Notes: generated from the sequence alone by a model not told the origin. A stretch of DNA of 64,000 bases from Paramacrobiotus metropolitanus (GCF_019649055.1 NW_026570459.1:1-64000), one strand, 5' to 3'. Shown: positions 1 to 11,200, counted from the first letter of the stretch. Numbers and translations are program-made.

Positions 1-1090
1 TTTAATTTTAGCATGCAGATGCAAATAACTATGAAAATCGGTTTTCAACCAAGTCAAGCGCGGTTTAGATTTTGTTAAAATCCTGAGAAATTTCCAACTT
101 CTCAAAATTTCTTTTTTAATTCGAAACAATTTTGTGCATTGCTAAGATGGATTGTACTTTTCTGAGGAAAAGCGAAAAGTTGTTTCTGGATTTTATTGCC
201 CAGCTTGATATACAATTTTTTTTGTAAGCGCTAAGTTACTTAACTTGCGGCTACCGTGTTTTTGAATGAAAGCTACTGAACTGCTTACTACCTTATTTCC
301 AAAAATACTTGTACCATGTCGGTTTTAATCGAAGCTGGTTTGCTTTTTTTGTTATCATAGCTGAGATAACTTACGTTCAAATTTAATAACGACAATTATT
401 GAGCGGATAACGAAGACACAATAATACGCTGAGAGAAAGCAGAAATAAAAAAAAATTGTGATCATACATAATTTTAAATATTGACAAATTCTTAACCGCT
501 TCGAATGGTCGCTCAACAAACCGATATTCTCTACAATTTTAACTTAGAAGGCTATTCGGAAAAGGGAGGAAACATATAATGTGGTTCGACAGTTGCAACG
601 GTCTTTCGGTATCGGGACGTGCAGATGCGAAGGAACCGGATGTGACGCGTGGTTGGAGTTCATCAATATCCTTGCCCATCGCATGTGCACGATCCCGGTG
701 GTTAAAATCCCGACAATCCGGCTAGTTAATATCCGTCAAGACATAGAATTATAGCAAAGCATATTCAATATATTTCGCCTTGCCACTGTAAACGTACAGA
801 TAGGTGCACACCACGCAGGTATAGTACGTATAAGCCACATACGCTACCCAGAGTACTATGTGCAACGTTATCGAAAATTCGCACAATCGGGCTCGATCAG
901 ATTTGTACAGCATGAAAGGCAATAGTTAGGAGGTGTAACAGGTGCTCAAGTTGAGTACTCTGAATTAAAGTTAACCAGTATCAAAGCGTATGTGACGGAA
1001 TATAGCAGTACAGTACGTAAAGTGACGGCTTTACTCGTACATTCTACTTTCTCGACGTTTCTCTTTTGTGTTCGGGTTTACTTTTGGTTG
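1..1090. other. no gene seen; upstream of gypsy element
   Basis: AT-rich sequence with no reading frame that resembles a protein. From about 560 onward it may already be the U3 part of the 5' LTR of the downstream gypsy element, but no LTR boundary or second LTR copy can be identified by eye. Confidence 0.5.
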
Positions 1091-1113
1091 TTTCAACACG
1101 GATGCGCCGTGTC

Positions 1114-1150
1114 TATATAAGTCCGAGAGTTGTAGTATTTGGCATCAGTT
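1114..1150 (+). promoter_or_regulatory. TATA box plus arthropod-type initiator of the gypsy element
   Basis: TATATAA at 1114-1120 is followed by TCAGTT at 1145-1150, so the initiator A (1147) lies about 33 bases after the first T of the TATA box. TCAGTT is the arthropod Inr consensus and the spacing is canonical. The site lies ~950 bases upstream of the first gag-like ORF, as expected of an LTR promoter. That it is used is inferred. Confidence 0.6.
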
Positions 1151-2097
1151 CGTTCGCATTCAGAGTTTGGCAGTGTCGGAGTTTTCTATTAAAAATATAT
1201 CGTCGGAATGCAGTGTGTGATTCTCGCTTCGCGTAGATCGTAGCGTATGCATATTTCTTAGTTATGCCACATTGAAATTATCAGCTCATTCTCTGTCGTT
1301 GAGTCAGGTCGGTAGGATTGATATTACGGTATTATCCCTATCGTACTCGTCTCTCCGTCATGGCGCCCACCGTCAGTTCGAACCTTTCCTAAGGCCTAGC
1401 TAAGTAAATATGTGAGATTGTGTGAATTGATATTTCCCAGGTGCTCAGTCCGGGTACTTCGGTACTGACTGGACGGATGTCCGGGCAGATCGCTGCCGAC
1501 TGGACGCCTTACTGAAGTAGTCCGGGTACTGGCGACAGGTGGGTTGGTGGTGAGCCAATTCTGCCTGTGCCTGCGACCCACGACGAAAACCTAATTGTCC
1601 GGGAGCTTTGCTCTGTCTGGACGCTGTGCAGTTTGTCCTGCCAGCTGATCGATGCAGGGATAACCTGTATATCGATCGTGAGCACAAAACTGGGTAAAAT
1701 CTAACAAAGTAGGGACTCAATTCTCCTGGCCAGAGATTGATGTTCCCGAATTATTCTTAGCCAGTGAACAGACGTATTCCTGGAAATTCTGAAGCAGAAG
1801 CTGCGCAACAAACTGCGAGTAGACAGAGTCGAAAGGAGTATTTTTAAGCTAAAGTACGTATGCTGAGAGCAGTACCTAAGCATACAAAGTGTGCACACAA
1901 TCTTGAGCGTAGCTAAAGCGGTGACAGCCGAAGCAGTGCTTGAGCTGTAAAAAGTGAGTGTTAACGAACACTGAGAACAAAAGACGTAGCCGAAGTATCC
2001 GGGTGAAACAAAAGAAGTTTCTCGGATTTAAACAAAAGAAGTCAGTGCAACGAGCGCTGAACAAAGACGTGAAGTGAAAAGTGAAAAAATCCTAAGA

Positions 2098-2664
2098 ATG
2101 GACATTTCGAAAAGCACGGCGTCGCAGCCGACTGGACAGAGCAAGCCTGCTACCAGGCAGACAGTAAAAGATGGTACAGCAGAATTGATACCAAATAAAT
2201 TTATCGTTCCGATTGGGGTAAAAATTGAAGCCTTTCTGAATGAACTCAATGTTGCAGTTCCGAAATCAGGAATATGTGGCAAGGATTTCGTTACGTACGA
2301 CAATGACGAAACCAAAATGGGAAAGCCGCCGACAGGTTGGCGAGTGTGGTTGGAGCACAGAGAGCTGCCGCAAAATATCAAGAAATTGTTTACAGTTGAA
2401 GCGTATAAAGCCGCAATGCAGAAGTTTACTGCACAAGCGCAAGCTGTTCAAAGTGCAGCTGCAAATGCATATGAAAATTCTGGTAAAAGTGCGGGAAAAG
2501 TTGTTTCTCCTTTCGCTTTTGCATTTCATAATAAGGAGCAGGATGCTGAGATCACACCTGCAGCGAATACCGAAAAGGATTTAAATATGAGTATTATCGA
2601 TGACGAGGTGCCAGCTGGTGGTGTCGAACCGCTGTCGAGCTGTCGAGCCGTTTTTTCAGCGTAG
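2098..2664 (+). CDS. gypsy gag N-terminal ORF
   Basis: The frame is open from 2074 but the first ATG is at 2098. The ~188-residue product has no zinc knuckle and no recognisable capsid motif. It has a Ser/Thr/Gln-rich start and a middle part with a PKSGICGKDF motif. It ends where the next frame (from 2600) takes over, so it is probably the N-terminal part of one long gag broken by an indel near 2640. It lies directly downstream of the element's promoter and leader. Function beyond gag is not recognised. Confidence 0.5.
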   Translation: MDISKSTASQPTGQSKPATRQTVKDGTAELIPNKFIVPIGVKIEAFLNELNVAVPKSGICGKDFVTYDNDETKMGKPPTGWRVWLEHRELPQNIKKLFTVEAYKAAMQKFTAQAQAVQSAAANAYENSGKSAGKVVSPFAFAFHNKEQDAEITPAANTEKDLNMSIIDDEVPAGGVEPLSSCRAVFSA

Positions 2665-3334
2665 TACAGTGGCTACGGGTCAGACTGACGACCATAATAA
2701 AACGGTGGACGTGATCCATCCGCTACATGCTGCAGTGAGGCAGTTTGCCTTAGATCAAGAACAGTTTGACAATACTGTTCTGGCATGGGAAGGCAGAATT
2801 GAAAATGAAAAAGATTTCAATGAAATGAAAGAGATCGCTAAAGCCGGTCTGAATACAACCGAAGAATTACACATGAAATTTGTAAAGGCTAAAACGTGGT
2901 GTCATACATTAAGTGATGACAACGATGCCTTGAAGGAAAATGTGAAAAAACGGGACGAAAAAATACAGGATTTGGAAGAAAAGATGAAAAAGCACAGTGA
3001 AGAGTGCAAAGAAAATGTTAAAAAGTTGAATACCGAGATTTTTGATTTACGTACTGAAAACGGTAAATATAAAGACGAAGTGGACCGTGTACGTAATACA
3101 AACAAAAACCTGGAAAAGCAGTGTCACGATTCAATGGTTAACAGTGGCAAATTGCAGCGTGACCTTTTCCGTACGCAGAAAGAAAGGGATGAGCTGCATG
3201 TTAAATTAAAAGCAGAAGAATCTCGAGTCGATGCAGAACTGAAAAAAGAACGTGACGATCTGCAAGGTCACTGGATATGCATCGAAGATGAATTTGATAG
3301 AACGAAAACGCGTGAGAAACAGCTGGCCGGGTGA
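2600..3334 (+). CDS. gypsy gag coiled-coil segment
   Basis: About 240 residues, of which roughly residues 60-240 are a charged heptad-rich coiled coil (runs such as EEKMKKHSEECKEN). It overlaps the preceding ORF in another frame and stops at TGA 3332-3334. The same frame continues with coiled-coil-like residues to a second TGA near 3398, after which the main gag frame is open. This points to a single gag with a long internal coiled coil, interrupted by two stops or indels. A long coiled coil before the capsid is unusual for gypsy gag. Confidence 0.5.
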   Translation: MTRCQLVVSNRCRAVEPFFQRSTVATGQTDDHNKTVDVIHPLHAAVRQFALDQEQFDNTVLAWEGRIENEKDFNEMKEIAKAGLNTTEELHMKFVKAKTWCHTLSDDNDALKENVKKRDEKIQDLEEKMKKHSEECKENVKKLNTEIFDLRTENGKYKDEVDRVRNTNKNLEKQCHDSMVNSGKLQRDLFRTQKERDELHVKLKAEESRVDAELKKERDDLQGHWICIEDEFDRTKTREKQLAG

Positions 3335-3683
3335 GAGGCCAGGCTACATCAGTGGGAAAACAGTTTAAAATCTAACGGGAAAACTCAGTTGTCAGGCTGA
3401 ATCCCGGGTACATACTAGTACCTTTGAACGGGAAGCGGCATTTGATGCAGCACCGAAGACCACAGCTGGACAACAGTCGCAGGCGGATGCAAGCCGTCGG
3501 GTTGAGTTCGGTGAAACCCACCGCAGCCGTGATTATGTACCCGTACGTGATAATGACTACGAGTACGAAAACGATATTGGTAGAGCGGAAGACGCACAGT
3601 GGGATGATGCACAGTACGATAATAACGAACAACCGCGTGATAATACTCGTACCAACGAATTAATTGAACGCAGTATTGAGTTA

Positions 3684-6600
3684 ATGGAAAAATTTGAGAA
3701 AAGCGGTAAAGGCACAAAAGAAAAAACCCATTATCCACAAAATTATAAGGGTACGCAAGAAAGTGGTAAAGTGGAGAAGTTCATACTTGACTGCGAGCGC
3801 TGTCAGGACTTGAACGGTTGGGATGACAAGCAATTAATCGACAAAGGTTTGTCAAACTCACTGAAGGATGATGCGTATTTGTGGTATGCAGACCACAAGA
3901 AGAAAAATCCAGATAAAGACTGGAAGTACTGGAAGGGAGTACTTCTAAGTCACTTCTCTTCCGAAAGTGATCCCGCAGAAATACGGCAGGCAATGTACGC
4001 CCGTGTATTTACCGATGCGCATACGGTAAACTCATACGTGGATGGTTACCTAAACTGGTTCAACACATTGGGAACAAGTGAAGAAGAACGGGTATCCATT
4101 CTGATTCAGGGACTAAAACCGCATCGATGGCGCTGGTTCGAAAAGTTAACTGAGTCGAAACCGAAGACAGTTGAAGAAGTGTGTACTCAGTTGAAGACGT
4201 TTTACAGTCTTAAGTCACAACAGGTTGAGTACAATAACACCGAAAACCAAAATAATAACAACAATAATTACGGTAATAACGGCAACCGTGGACGCAGTGG
4301 ATACCGCGGTAATAACAATCGTGGCCATGGTGGCCGAGGCGGATATGGCAATTACCGCCAAAACTCGTACGAACAGTCTGGAAGCACGTACGAGAAAGGG
4401 GAAAGTGCAAAAACTGAAAATCAACAGAATAACGGCCGACGGCCGTTCATGATCGGTAATGTGGAAATTGACTTAAATAAATGGAAAAATGATGCCGGTC
4501 AGTTGATTTGCTTCAAGTGCCATGAGCTGCACCCAGCAAAATTCTGTACTTTTAAAGGCAAATTCAAAGAGGCGACACGTGAACCGCCCGCGGACGTGTT
4601 AGCCCGGCATAATATTAGACGAGCGGAAGCCCGAGCAATGGAAGTGTGCAAACTTGGCAAAGATGTGCAAGTGAATGCACTTTCCGTAGAGCGAATACAG
4701 CAACTCTCACAGTATCCAGATGCTGTGGAGAAAGGGTTTGATGTTGCGTTACCGACTCTGGACGCACAAGCTGTCTACGTATTATTGTCTATGAATGACA
4801 ATGATGAAGTGAAAACGTTGGTAGATACTGGAGCAAGCATCTCCATTATGCCTATGCACATAGCAGAAAAGTTGAATATAAGCATTTTAAAATGCCCAGC
4901 ACATGTGTCGGATGTAACATTAAATACCGCAGCAAATGATATTACTGATATTGATCCGTTGTGTGGTATTGTGCGTATCGAATTGTTCGGTATCGGTTAC
5001 GAACATGCTGTACTTATTGATCCGAATACAAAAGTGGATTTTGTATTACTCGGTACCGACTTTTGGACCGGTAAGCCGGTAACGTTTGATTTTAGTACGA
5101 TGGCGTTCAGGCCTACTCGTACAGAACCAGGCTATCCCAGATATCACCCTCGAGTACACTTGAAAATGTTGGATTTTGTGCAACAGAACAGTTTTAAACC
5201 TGTTCTGAATCCCGGTGCACATCCATGTCCTGCGATACCAGCGTGGTTCGATACTGGTCGTACGCTAGATTACTGTCACGCATTTGACGGAAGTAGTGTT
5301 ACGTATCAGCACTTGAACACTTGGATAAATAAAGAGCGGCCGACAATGGCTGTGAAAAAAGCGGAAGTACTACAGACTAGTACAAAACGGAACGAAGTTT
5401 CGCCACAGAATTCATTCGCGAAAGCAGTGAAAGGCAACATTAAGATCTTAAGGAAGCCGCAAAATGCACCCGGTGCAACGTCAAGTTTGCGGGGGTGCGA
5501 GCAGCCGCAACAGAGTACGAGTACTCAAGTTTGCGGGGGTAAATCGGAAGTGGATGAAGGCACAATGCCTGATGGTCAGCCAATGACGTACGGCAACTCT
5601 AAGCTAGCTGAACAGCTGAGTACAAAGTACCCGGCGAAAGCGTGGACACGCCCGCAGGGGCAACCGGAAAACCACGAGCGTGTAGTCTCTGCTGAGGAGT
5701 ATGCAGATGAGACGTTTTGGCAAGCTGAACAGTGTAAATGTAAGGATACCAAGCATTGGTGTTACTTATATAAGAACCCATCGAAAACGACGACTGATTT
5801 CGAAAGAGATGAAATTAGCTTATTTCAAGTGTACCGCGGTATGTTATGTCGCAGACGAAGCGGAAGCGGTATCCCAAGAATTTTGGTGCCGTATCAGTGG
5901 CAGATGAAGTTAGTACATTCGGTACATCAACGATTCCACGAAAAGAAACTGATACCGAATGAAGTGTCCATACAGAAGTACTTAGTTACTAGGTACTACT
6001 GGTTTGATATGTACAGTACTATCAAAAAAGTACTGTCTAAGTGCGCACATTCACCAAAGTGCAAAAGCGACGATGTGTACCGAACAATGGGACAGGAAAT
6101 GAGAAGCTTGTCAGACCCGCAGGTCCGGGAAGAAAGAGGCGTGGTTGGTGTTGGTCCGTTTCAGTTTACACACACTAACAAGTTTGACGTGCTTAACTCA
6201 GATGAATCTGAGGAAGTCGGTGAAAGCTCGCAGAATACTGCAGCACAGCAGAAGAAATTCCCGGCAAAGAAAAATATGTACGGGAAACAACGTAAAAATG
6301 GGCGTAACCAGTACGAGTATAACTTCGCTGGTCGCCGTATCGGTGCTGATAAACCAAAAGTGGTCAATCAGACTTTAGCTGATTTGAAGCCTGACACAAT
6401 TATTGAAGTAGAGGGTCAAGAAGTGAAAATGGTTCGCAATGAAAACGTGAAAAATGTAGATAAACGTAAACTGGAATGTCGCCGTATGGAAATATTCCCG
6501 AATAAATCGATTACGGTGCAGCCAAAAAGTTATGTGGAAATCACAACAAGAATTAAAGGCGCTAATAACGTATATTATAAGCGCGCGGAGTTGTGTGGAA

Positions 6601-7073
6601 AGCCGTTGTTCTACGATGGCAGTCTGCATTCTGATAATACGCAGATGTTCATTGAAGACGGCGTACTGGATGTGTCTAATAAAGGTACATGTACTGTACG
6701 TATCATGAACATGTCCGATAAACGCGTGAAACTGAATAGGGATACGTCCCTTGGTAATGTGGAAGTTGTGGATGAAATTCTCACTTGTGCAGATAAAGAA
6801 TTTGATACTGCATATCACGAGTTGTACTGTACTGACAAAGCACAGTGTGAATGCCGCAAGGCTGAAGTTAGTACCACAGAAGTCAGTACTACACCAGAGA
6901 CTAAAGAAACAATCAAGAAAATAAAACTTGGTCCGTTGTTAAATTGGAAAATGTCGAACGGTTGTATAAAATACTCCGTACGTATAAGGAAGTATTCCCG
7001 ACAAAAGACAGACCGATCGGATGCTGTAATATATATGAGCACCCGGTCGATACAGGTACGAATGCACCGGTGA
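3684..7073 (+). CDS. gypsy gag-protease polyprotein
   Basis: The frame is open from about 3400; 3684 is the first good ATG in it. Domains in order: retrotransposon gag/capsid helices (about residues 30-175), an Asn/Gly/Arg-rich linker (~185-235), a zinc-knuckle-like CFKCHELHPAKFC near residue 275, and a retroviral aspartic protease with the active-site motif VDTGAS near residue 380. The rest (~480-1100) is a long connector containing a segment that resembles an integrase HHCC region and may be an internal remnant. RT begins at the extreme end, in another frame. The substrate is presumably its own polyprotein. Confidence 0.75.
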   Translation: MEKFEKSGKGTKEKTHYPQNYKGTQESGKVEKFILDCERCQDLNGWDDKQLIDKGLSNSLKDDAYLWYADHKKKNPDKDWKYWKGVLLSHFSSESDPAEIRQAMYARVFTDAHTVNSYVDGYLNWFNTLGTSEEERVSILIQGLKPHRWRWFEKLTESKPKTVEEVCTQLKTFYSLKSQQVEYNNTENQNNNNNNYGNNGNRGRSGYRGNNNRGHGGRGGYGNYRQNSYEQSGSTYEKGESAKTENQQNNGRRPFMIGNVEIDLNKWKNDAGQLICFKCHELHPAKFCTFKGKFKEATREPPADVLARHNIRRAEARAMEVCKLGKDVQVNALSVERIQQLSQYPDAVEKGFDVALPTLDAQAVYVLLSMNDNDEVKTLVDTGASISIMPMHIAEKLNISILKCPAHVSDVTLNTAANDITDIDPLCGIVRIELFGIGYEHAVLIDPNTKVDFVLLGTDFWTGKPVTFDFSTMAFRPTRTEPGYPRYHPRVHLKMLDFVQQNSFKPVLNPGAHPCPAIPAWFDTGRTLDYCHAFDGSSVTYQHLNTWINKERPTMAVKKAEVLQTSTKRNEVSPQNSFAKAVKGNIKILRKPQNAPGATSSLRGCEQPQQSTSTQVCGGKSEVDEGTMPDGQPMTYGNSKLAEQLSTKYPAKAWTRPQGQPENHERVVSAEEYADETFWQAEQCKCKDTKHWCYLYKNPSKTTTDFERDEISLFQVYRGMLCRRRSGSGIPRILVPYQWQMKLVHSVHQRFHEKKLIPNEVSIQKYLVTRYYWFDMYSTIKKVLSKCAHSPKCKSDDVYRTMGQEMRSLSDPQVREERGVVGVGPFQFTHTNKFDVLNSDESEEVGESSQNTAAQQKKFPAKKNMYGKQRKNGRNQYEYNFAGRRIGADKPKVVNQTLADLKPDTIIEVEGQEVKMVRNENVKNVDKRKLECRRMEIFPNKSITVQPKSYVEITTRIKGANNVYYKRAELCGKPLFYDGSLHSDNTQMFIEDGVLDVSNKGTCTVRIMNMSDKRVKLNRDTSLGNVEVVDEILTCADKEFDTAYHELYCTDKAQCECRKAEVSTTEVSTTPETKETIKKIKLGPLLNWKMSNGCIKYSVRIRKYSRQKTDRSDAVIYMSTRSIQVRMHR

Positions 7074-10035
7074 GACAGCCGCCGTATCGTGTGTCTTTCG
7101 AGGACAGGAAATGGCTTCGTGAGAAGACCAAAGAAATGGTGCGAGATGGGATAATCGAGTTAACAAACTCCCCGTGGGGATCGCCCATATGTATCGTTAA
7201 AAAGAAAGACGGTAGCCGACGGCTGACCGTAAATTTTCGAAAATTAAACGAAAACTGCAGGGCAGCAGTTATCCACTGCCCAGAATTGACGACATATTGA
7301 ACGCAGTTGCGAAAGCGAAAGTCTTTTCAAAAACCGACTTAAAGTCTGGTTTTTGGCAGATAAAACTGCGCGAAGAAGATCGGAAAAAAGCTACAATGGT
7401 AGCAGAAGAATTTACATACCAGTATAAAGTACTACCTTTTGGTATGAAAGATGCGCCAAGCGCATTTCAACGAGCAATGGATTTAACATTAGCTGAATTA
7501 AAACATAAGAAAGTACTCGTATTTATCGATGACATCATTTGTTACTCGGATACCATCGAGGAGCACTTTCGTGATTTAGCGGAACTCCTTGCGCGCTTGC
7601 AGGAGTGCGGCTGGACGATCAACCCAGACAAGTGTGAATTTTTCATGGAGAAAATCTCCTTCTTGGGTCACGTGGTCGATGGTAACGGTATCAGTACCGA
7701 CCCGGAGAAACTGGAAGCGGTAAAGTCATTCGGTCCACTAAAAGACCGTAAAGGAATACAGCGGTTCCTCGGTATGGTCGGTTACTACCGACAGTTTATT
7801 CCCAAATTTCAAGACATTGCTGAACCGCTTCAGCGATTGGTTCCGAAGTCTGCAGAATTCGAGTGGGGACCGGAACAGGAGCAGTCCATGCAGCAGTTGA
7901 AAGATGCCCTGTGTTCAGCTCCGATATTGACGCGCTTCGATGACCAGGCGCCGATACAAATGGTGATTGATGCGTCAAAAATTGCTGTTGGTGCTGTACT
8001 CAAGCAGTTTATTGATGGCCACTGGCGGCCGATTGCGTATCTGTCGAAACTACTTACGCCGACGCAGCGCAGAATATACTTTCCACTCGAGTTGGAAGCG
8101 TACGGACTTATTTGCGCGTTAAAAAAATGGCGTCACTTCTTGTCCTACAAGAAGTTTGAAGTATATACTGACCACGCCGCATTAACGTTTCTGCGTAACA
8201 TGCGCGATATGCATGGGCGTACTGGTCGATGGGCACTGTACGTGCAAGATTACGACATGGTTCCCAAGTACATTAAGGGAGCAGCGAATGTCGAGGCTGA
8301 TGCCTTGTCCAGGCAGACCGGTAATATGAAAGAGCCGCAGTCGAATGAGTCAGATGTTATTCCAGACTATCGTGAAGAAGACCAGCCGGATGCAGAATCA
8401 TTTGCACAAATCGATGCAGTGCGCAAGCGAGAAAACTGTAAACAAGTACAGTATATTGACGCGTTTAGGGCTGAAGTCCGATTATTTAACAAAACGGAGC
8501 GGAAAGAAGTAAAAAATAACACCGAAGTACAATTTGTACCTGAGCAACGTGCTCAGTACTGGGTTGAAGAGCAGTCGAAAGACCGTATTATCGCCCAGTG
8601 GAAGTCATTACTGAGTGATCCTACGCAGGATATGAAGCCGTTCCAGCGCCGGTACTTGAAAAAGTTTATTTTGAAACAAGGCGTTGTGTATTACCGGTAC
8701 TCAGTTAATGGCAAAGATTTCTACTTGTTTTATGTACCGTACCAGTGGAGACAAAAGTTCATGTTCGAGAACCATGATACGCAGTATGCCGCGCATCAAG
8801 GTATTGAAGCGACGTACAAGAAGATGCATGCGTACTTCTATTGGCCGCATATGAAAGAAAGTGTTACGAATTACGTGATGTCTAGTGCACAGTGCCAGGC
8901 ACGTAATCCCGTTAACCAAAAAACAGCAGGGTTTTTGCAACATAATCCGATCGTGAATCCGCGCAGCTGCTGGTCAATTAACGTTGCTAGCAGTTTACCG
9001 TTAACAAAAGCCGGTAAAAAACACATCATGATTGGTGTGGACTATGGTTCAAAGTGGGTTGTCGCACAAGCGGTAGAAGCGAACGACAGTGCTACCTTAG
9101 CTCAGTTCGTATTCGAAAAAATAATTATGCCGTTTGGTGTGCCGAAGAATCTTACGTCGGACAGAGGGTCCAACTTTATGTCGGACATGTTTGGTGAATT
9201 GTCTGCCGTTATGGGAATCGCTCATGTGCCGGTAGTTGCTTACCATAACATGGGCAATGGTTTAGCCGAGAAACGTGTTGGTGAATTTAAAAAGGCAATT
9301 TCCAAATATATTAATGACGAACAGACTGATTGGGATGTGTATCTCCCTGCTATCTGTTTCGCCTTTAATACGAAGCCGGTTAAACGCATTGGTGGTTTCA
9401 CACCAGCGAAGTTAATGTACGGGGAAGACTTGCGTTTGCCGCAAGATAACTTCATTCCGAAGTACGACGGCGACGAAGACTTTCCGATTCCTGCGCATTT
9501 GTTCGTGCAACATCTGCAGCTGTCGTTGTCAGACGCACTGGATCAAGTGCGAGCGGAAGAAACACAGCAGCGTCTAAAAGATAAGATTCGGTATGATGCG
9601 AACGCACGGGAAGTTGAGTATGCAGTTGGTGATCAAGTGATGGTGCGAGCTATGGCGCGTACGAAAGGAAAGCATAAGGCGTTTGAAGGCCTTTGGCGCA
9701 CTGGTTATGAGGTGAAAGCGAAACTGTCGAGCATTCACTACAGAGTACAATGCAATAAAAGAGGTGCTGTGAAATCGGATGTTGTGCACGTATCGCAGAT
9801 GCGACCGTACAATATGCGAAAACCCGATGAGCCAGAGCCAACTGATATCGAAGATATGACCGCAAGTCATAAGCCGCTTAAGCCTGTGGAAAAAGAACTG
9901 GAAGACGAGATTGAAGAGTTTCCCGTCAGGCCAGAATTGCCAGAACCGGAAGTCCAGGATGTTCCCGTCGTTCCAGTCAGAACGCGATATGGCAGAAATG
10001 TGAAACAGCCGGACAGGCTGATTAATAAGCAGTAA
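6905..10035 (+). pseudogene. gypsy pol: RT, RNase H, integrase (frame broken)
   Basis: RT starts in the frame open from 6905 (YKEVFPTKDRPIG, QPPYRV) and moves frame near 7255, after which an uninterrupted frame runs 7297-10035. RT shows LPFGMKDAPSAFQ and the FIDD catalytic box (residues ~75-80 of the long frame). RNase H has IDASKIAVGA and YTDHAAL. The integrase zinc region keeps AAHQG but shows SAQC where CxxC is usual. The core has a second Asp (TSDRGSNF) and a Glu (NGLAEKRV), but the first Asp position reads WSINV, that is Asn. It ends with a typical gypsy tail (RTRYGRNVKQP). It probably encodes a defective integrase. Confidence 0.85.
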
Positions 10036-10248
10036 ATCCCCGAAATCCCTGGGAACTGTTGTAACCGCCGCGAGATGGCAGGTTAATACAGTATCTGTAT
10101 GCTGCAGCATTGGACTGAAACACCGCATTGTAACAATTTGCAGCTGCTCACTTTTGACTTTTTGAGGGTTCTTCACTTTTCTTCTCTGTGGAGTGATCTC
10201 TCTCTGCGAATCTCAGTTTGTTTTGTGAATTTGGAATCGTGTGGAATT

Positions 10249-10620
10249 ATGCCTCCTTATTTTAATCGTGGTCGTGGCGGTCGCGCCCGACGGCATTATC
10301 GCGATCAACTTCTGCAAGGCCTGTACAGTACTACGTTGATGGCTGCAGGTTTTCAAACACAGCGAAGTGGTTATGGACGTCGTCGCGGACGCTTTGGTGG
10401 ACGAAACCGCGGTGGTGAATCTCGTGGACGTGGTGCAGCTAACGCTGAAAATAATGCTCCTGCTCTCAACGACAACTGGCGTCGAGCTGGACGAGACCTT
10501 GCTGCTGATCCCGAGAATGGACAGAGTGGCAGTGGTGGTAATATTGTGCGTGATGGCGATGTTGATATGACAGCTGGTGGAGGGGTTATAGTCCAATTTA
10601 GGGACACCTCTCAGAAATAA
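10249..10620 (+). CDS. small RGG/Arg-Gly-rich protein (possible gag start)
   Basis: The ATG at 10249 gives 123 residues with two RG-rich stretches (NRGRGGRARR near residue 5; GYGRRRGRFGGRNRGGESRG near residue 45) and an acidic/Gly-rich tail. RGG boxes bind RNA. TCAGTT at 10212-10217, 37 bases upstream, looks like an initiator. It starts just 3' of the gypsy integrase stop and runs into a 150-bp tandem repeat that supplies its last codons. It may be the N-terminal part of another retroelement gag truncated by that repeat, or a host orphan. Not recognised as a named family. Confidence 0.4.
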   Translation: MPPYFNRGRGGRARRHYRDQLLQGLYSTTLMAAGFQTQRSGYGRRRGRFGGRNRGGESRGRGAANAENNAPALNDNWRRAGRDLAADPENGQSGSGGNIVRDGDVDMTAGGGVIVQFRDTSQK

Positions 10621-10872
10621 ACTCTCAATAGCTCATTCGACTCAGAAAAAAATCCCGAGTCGAATGGTATATAGATCACGTGGGTCGGAGGTCACGTGAC
10701 CAAGTTATGAACTTTTTTAGAATAAACATCAATTTAATTCTCCAATTTAGGAGACCTCTCAGAAAAGAACTTCCTACAGCTAATTATGTTCAGAAAAAAA
10801 TCCAGAGCCGAATGACATGTGAATTGCGTGGATCCGGGATCACGTGACCAAGTTATGAATTTTATTTAACCA
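10590..10872 (+). repeat. two-copy ~148-bp tandem repeat
   Basis: The segment starting CTCCAATTTAGG at about 10592 recurs at about 10740 with the same internal landmarks in the same order (CACCTCTCAGAAA, CAGAAAAAAATCC, GATCACGTGACCAAG). The copies are perhaps 75-80% alike. The first copy provides the 3' end of the RGG-rich ORF. Confidence 0.75.
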
Positions 10873-11200
10873 TTTTCTGGAAATTCAGGATTTTAATACT
10901 GAATTTTTGAATGCTTTTTTGCTGATGACGTCAAATACACGTCATACATGACAGGTTCAATTCAGAAATCTTTTTCAGTCTTGAAGGTCAAGATGTGTTT
11001 AAAGGTCACTTAATTGAAATACTGAAAATAGTTATATAATTAAATAACAGTTATCCAGCAGTAAGGTTAATATTTAGCCAACTTGTTTTGCTTCTTGCAA
11101 GCAATTTAAGTTTGTCAATTGATTTGTTTGGTTACTCCTTCTTTATTCGAGACATATGAGCTGGCTACAGCCAACAGCAATGTTTTTCTTTTAAACGAGC
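10873..11200. other. no gene seen
   Basis: AT-rich spacer between the 148-bp repeat and the minisatellite. It contains two CACGTGAC-like motifs at its left edge and no supported coding frame. Confidence 0.5.

Larger units (their letters stand above)
1091..10035 (+). mobile_element. Ty3/gypsy LTR retrotransposon, apparently without a 3' LTR
   Basis: The order leader, gag, aspartic protease, reverse transcriptase, RNase H, integrase defines a Ty3/gypsy (Metaviridae-type) element. The leader carries a TATA/Inr promoter. The frame is broken near 2640, 3334-3400, 6905-6945 and 7255. No direct repeat of the 560-1480 region is visible after the integrase stop, so the 3' LTR is absent, strongly diverged or replaced. 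The first integrase aspartate and one zinc-binding Cys also look substituted, so this copy is probably not autonomous. Confidence 0.8.

Noticed and set aside
6930-6960. Programmed -1 frameshift site between gag-protease and RT
   Set aside because: No X-XXY-YYZ slippery heptamer is visible, and a second break at 7255 inside RT points to damage or sequence error instead.
9574-10176. 200-codon - strand frame
   Set aside because: Antisense to the end of the gypsy integrase; no domain.
10590-10872. 3' LTR of the gypsy element
   Set aside because: It is a two-copy tandem repeat with no resemblance to the 560-1480 leader region.
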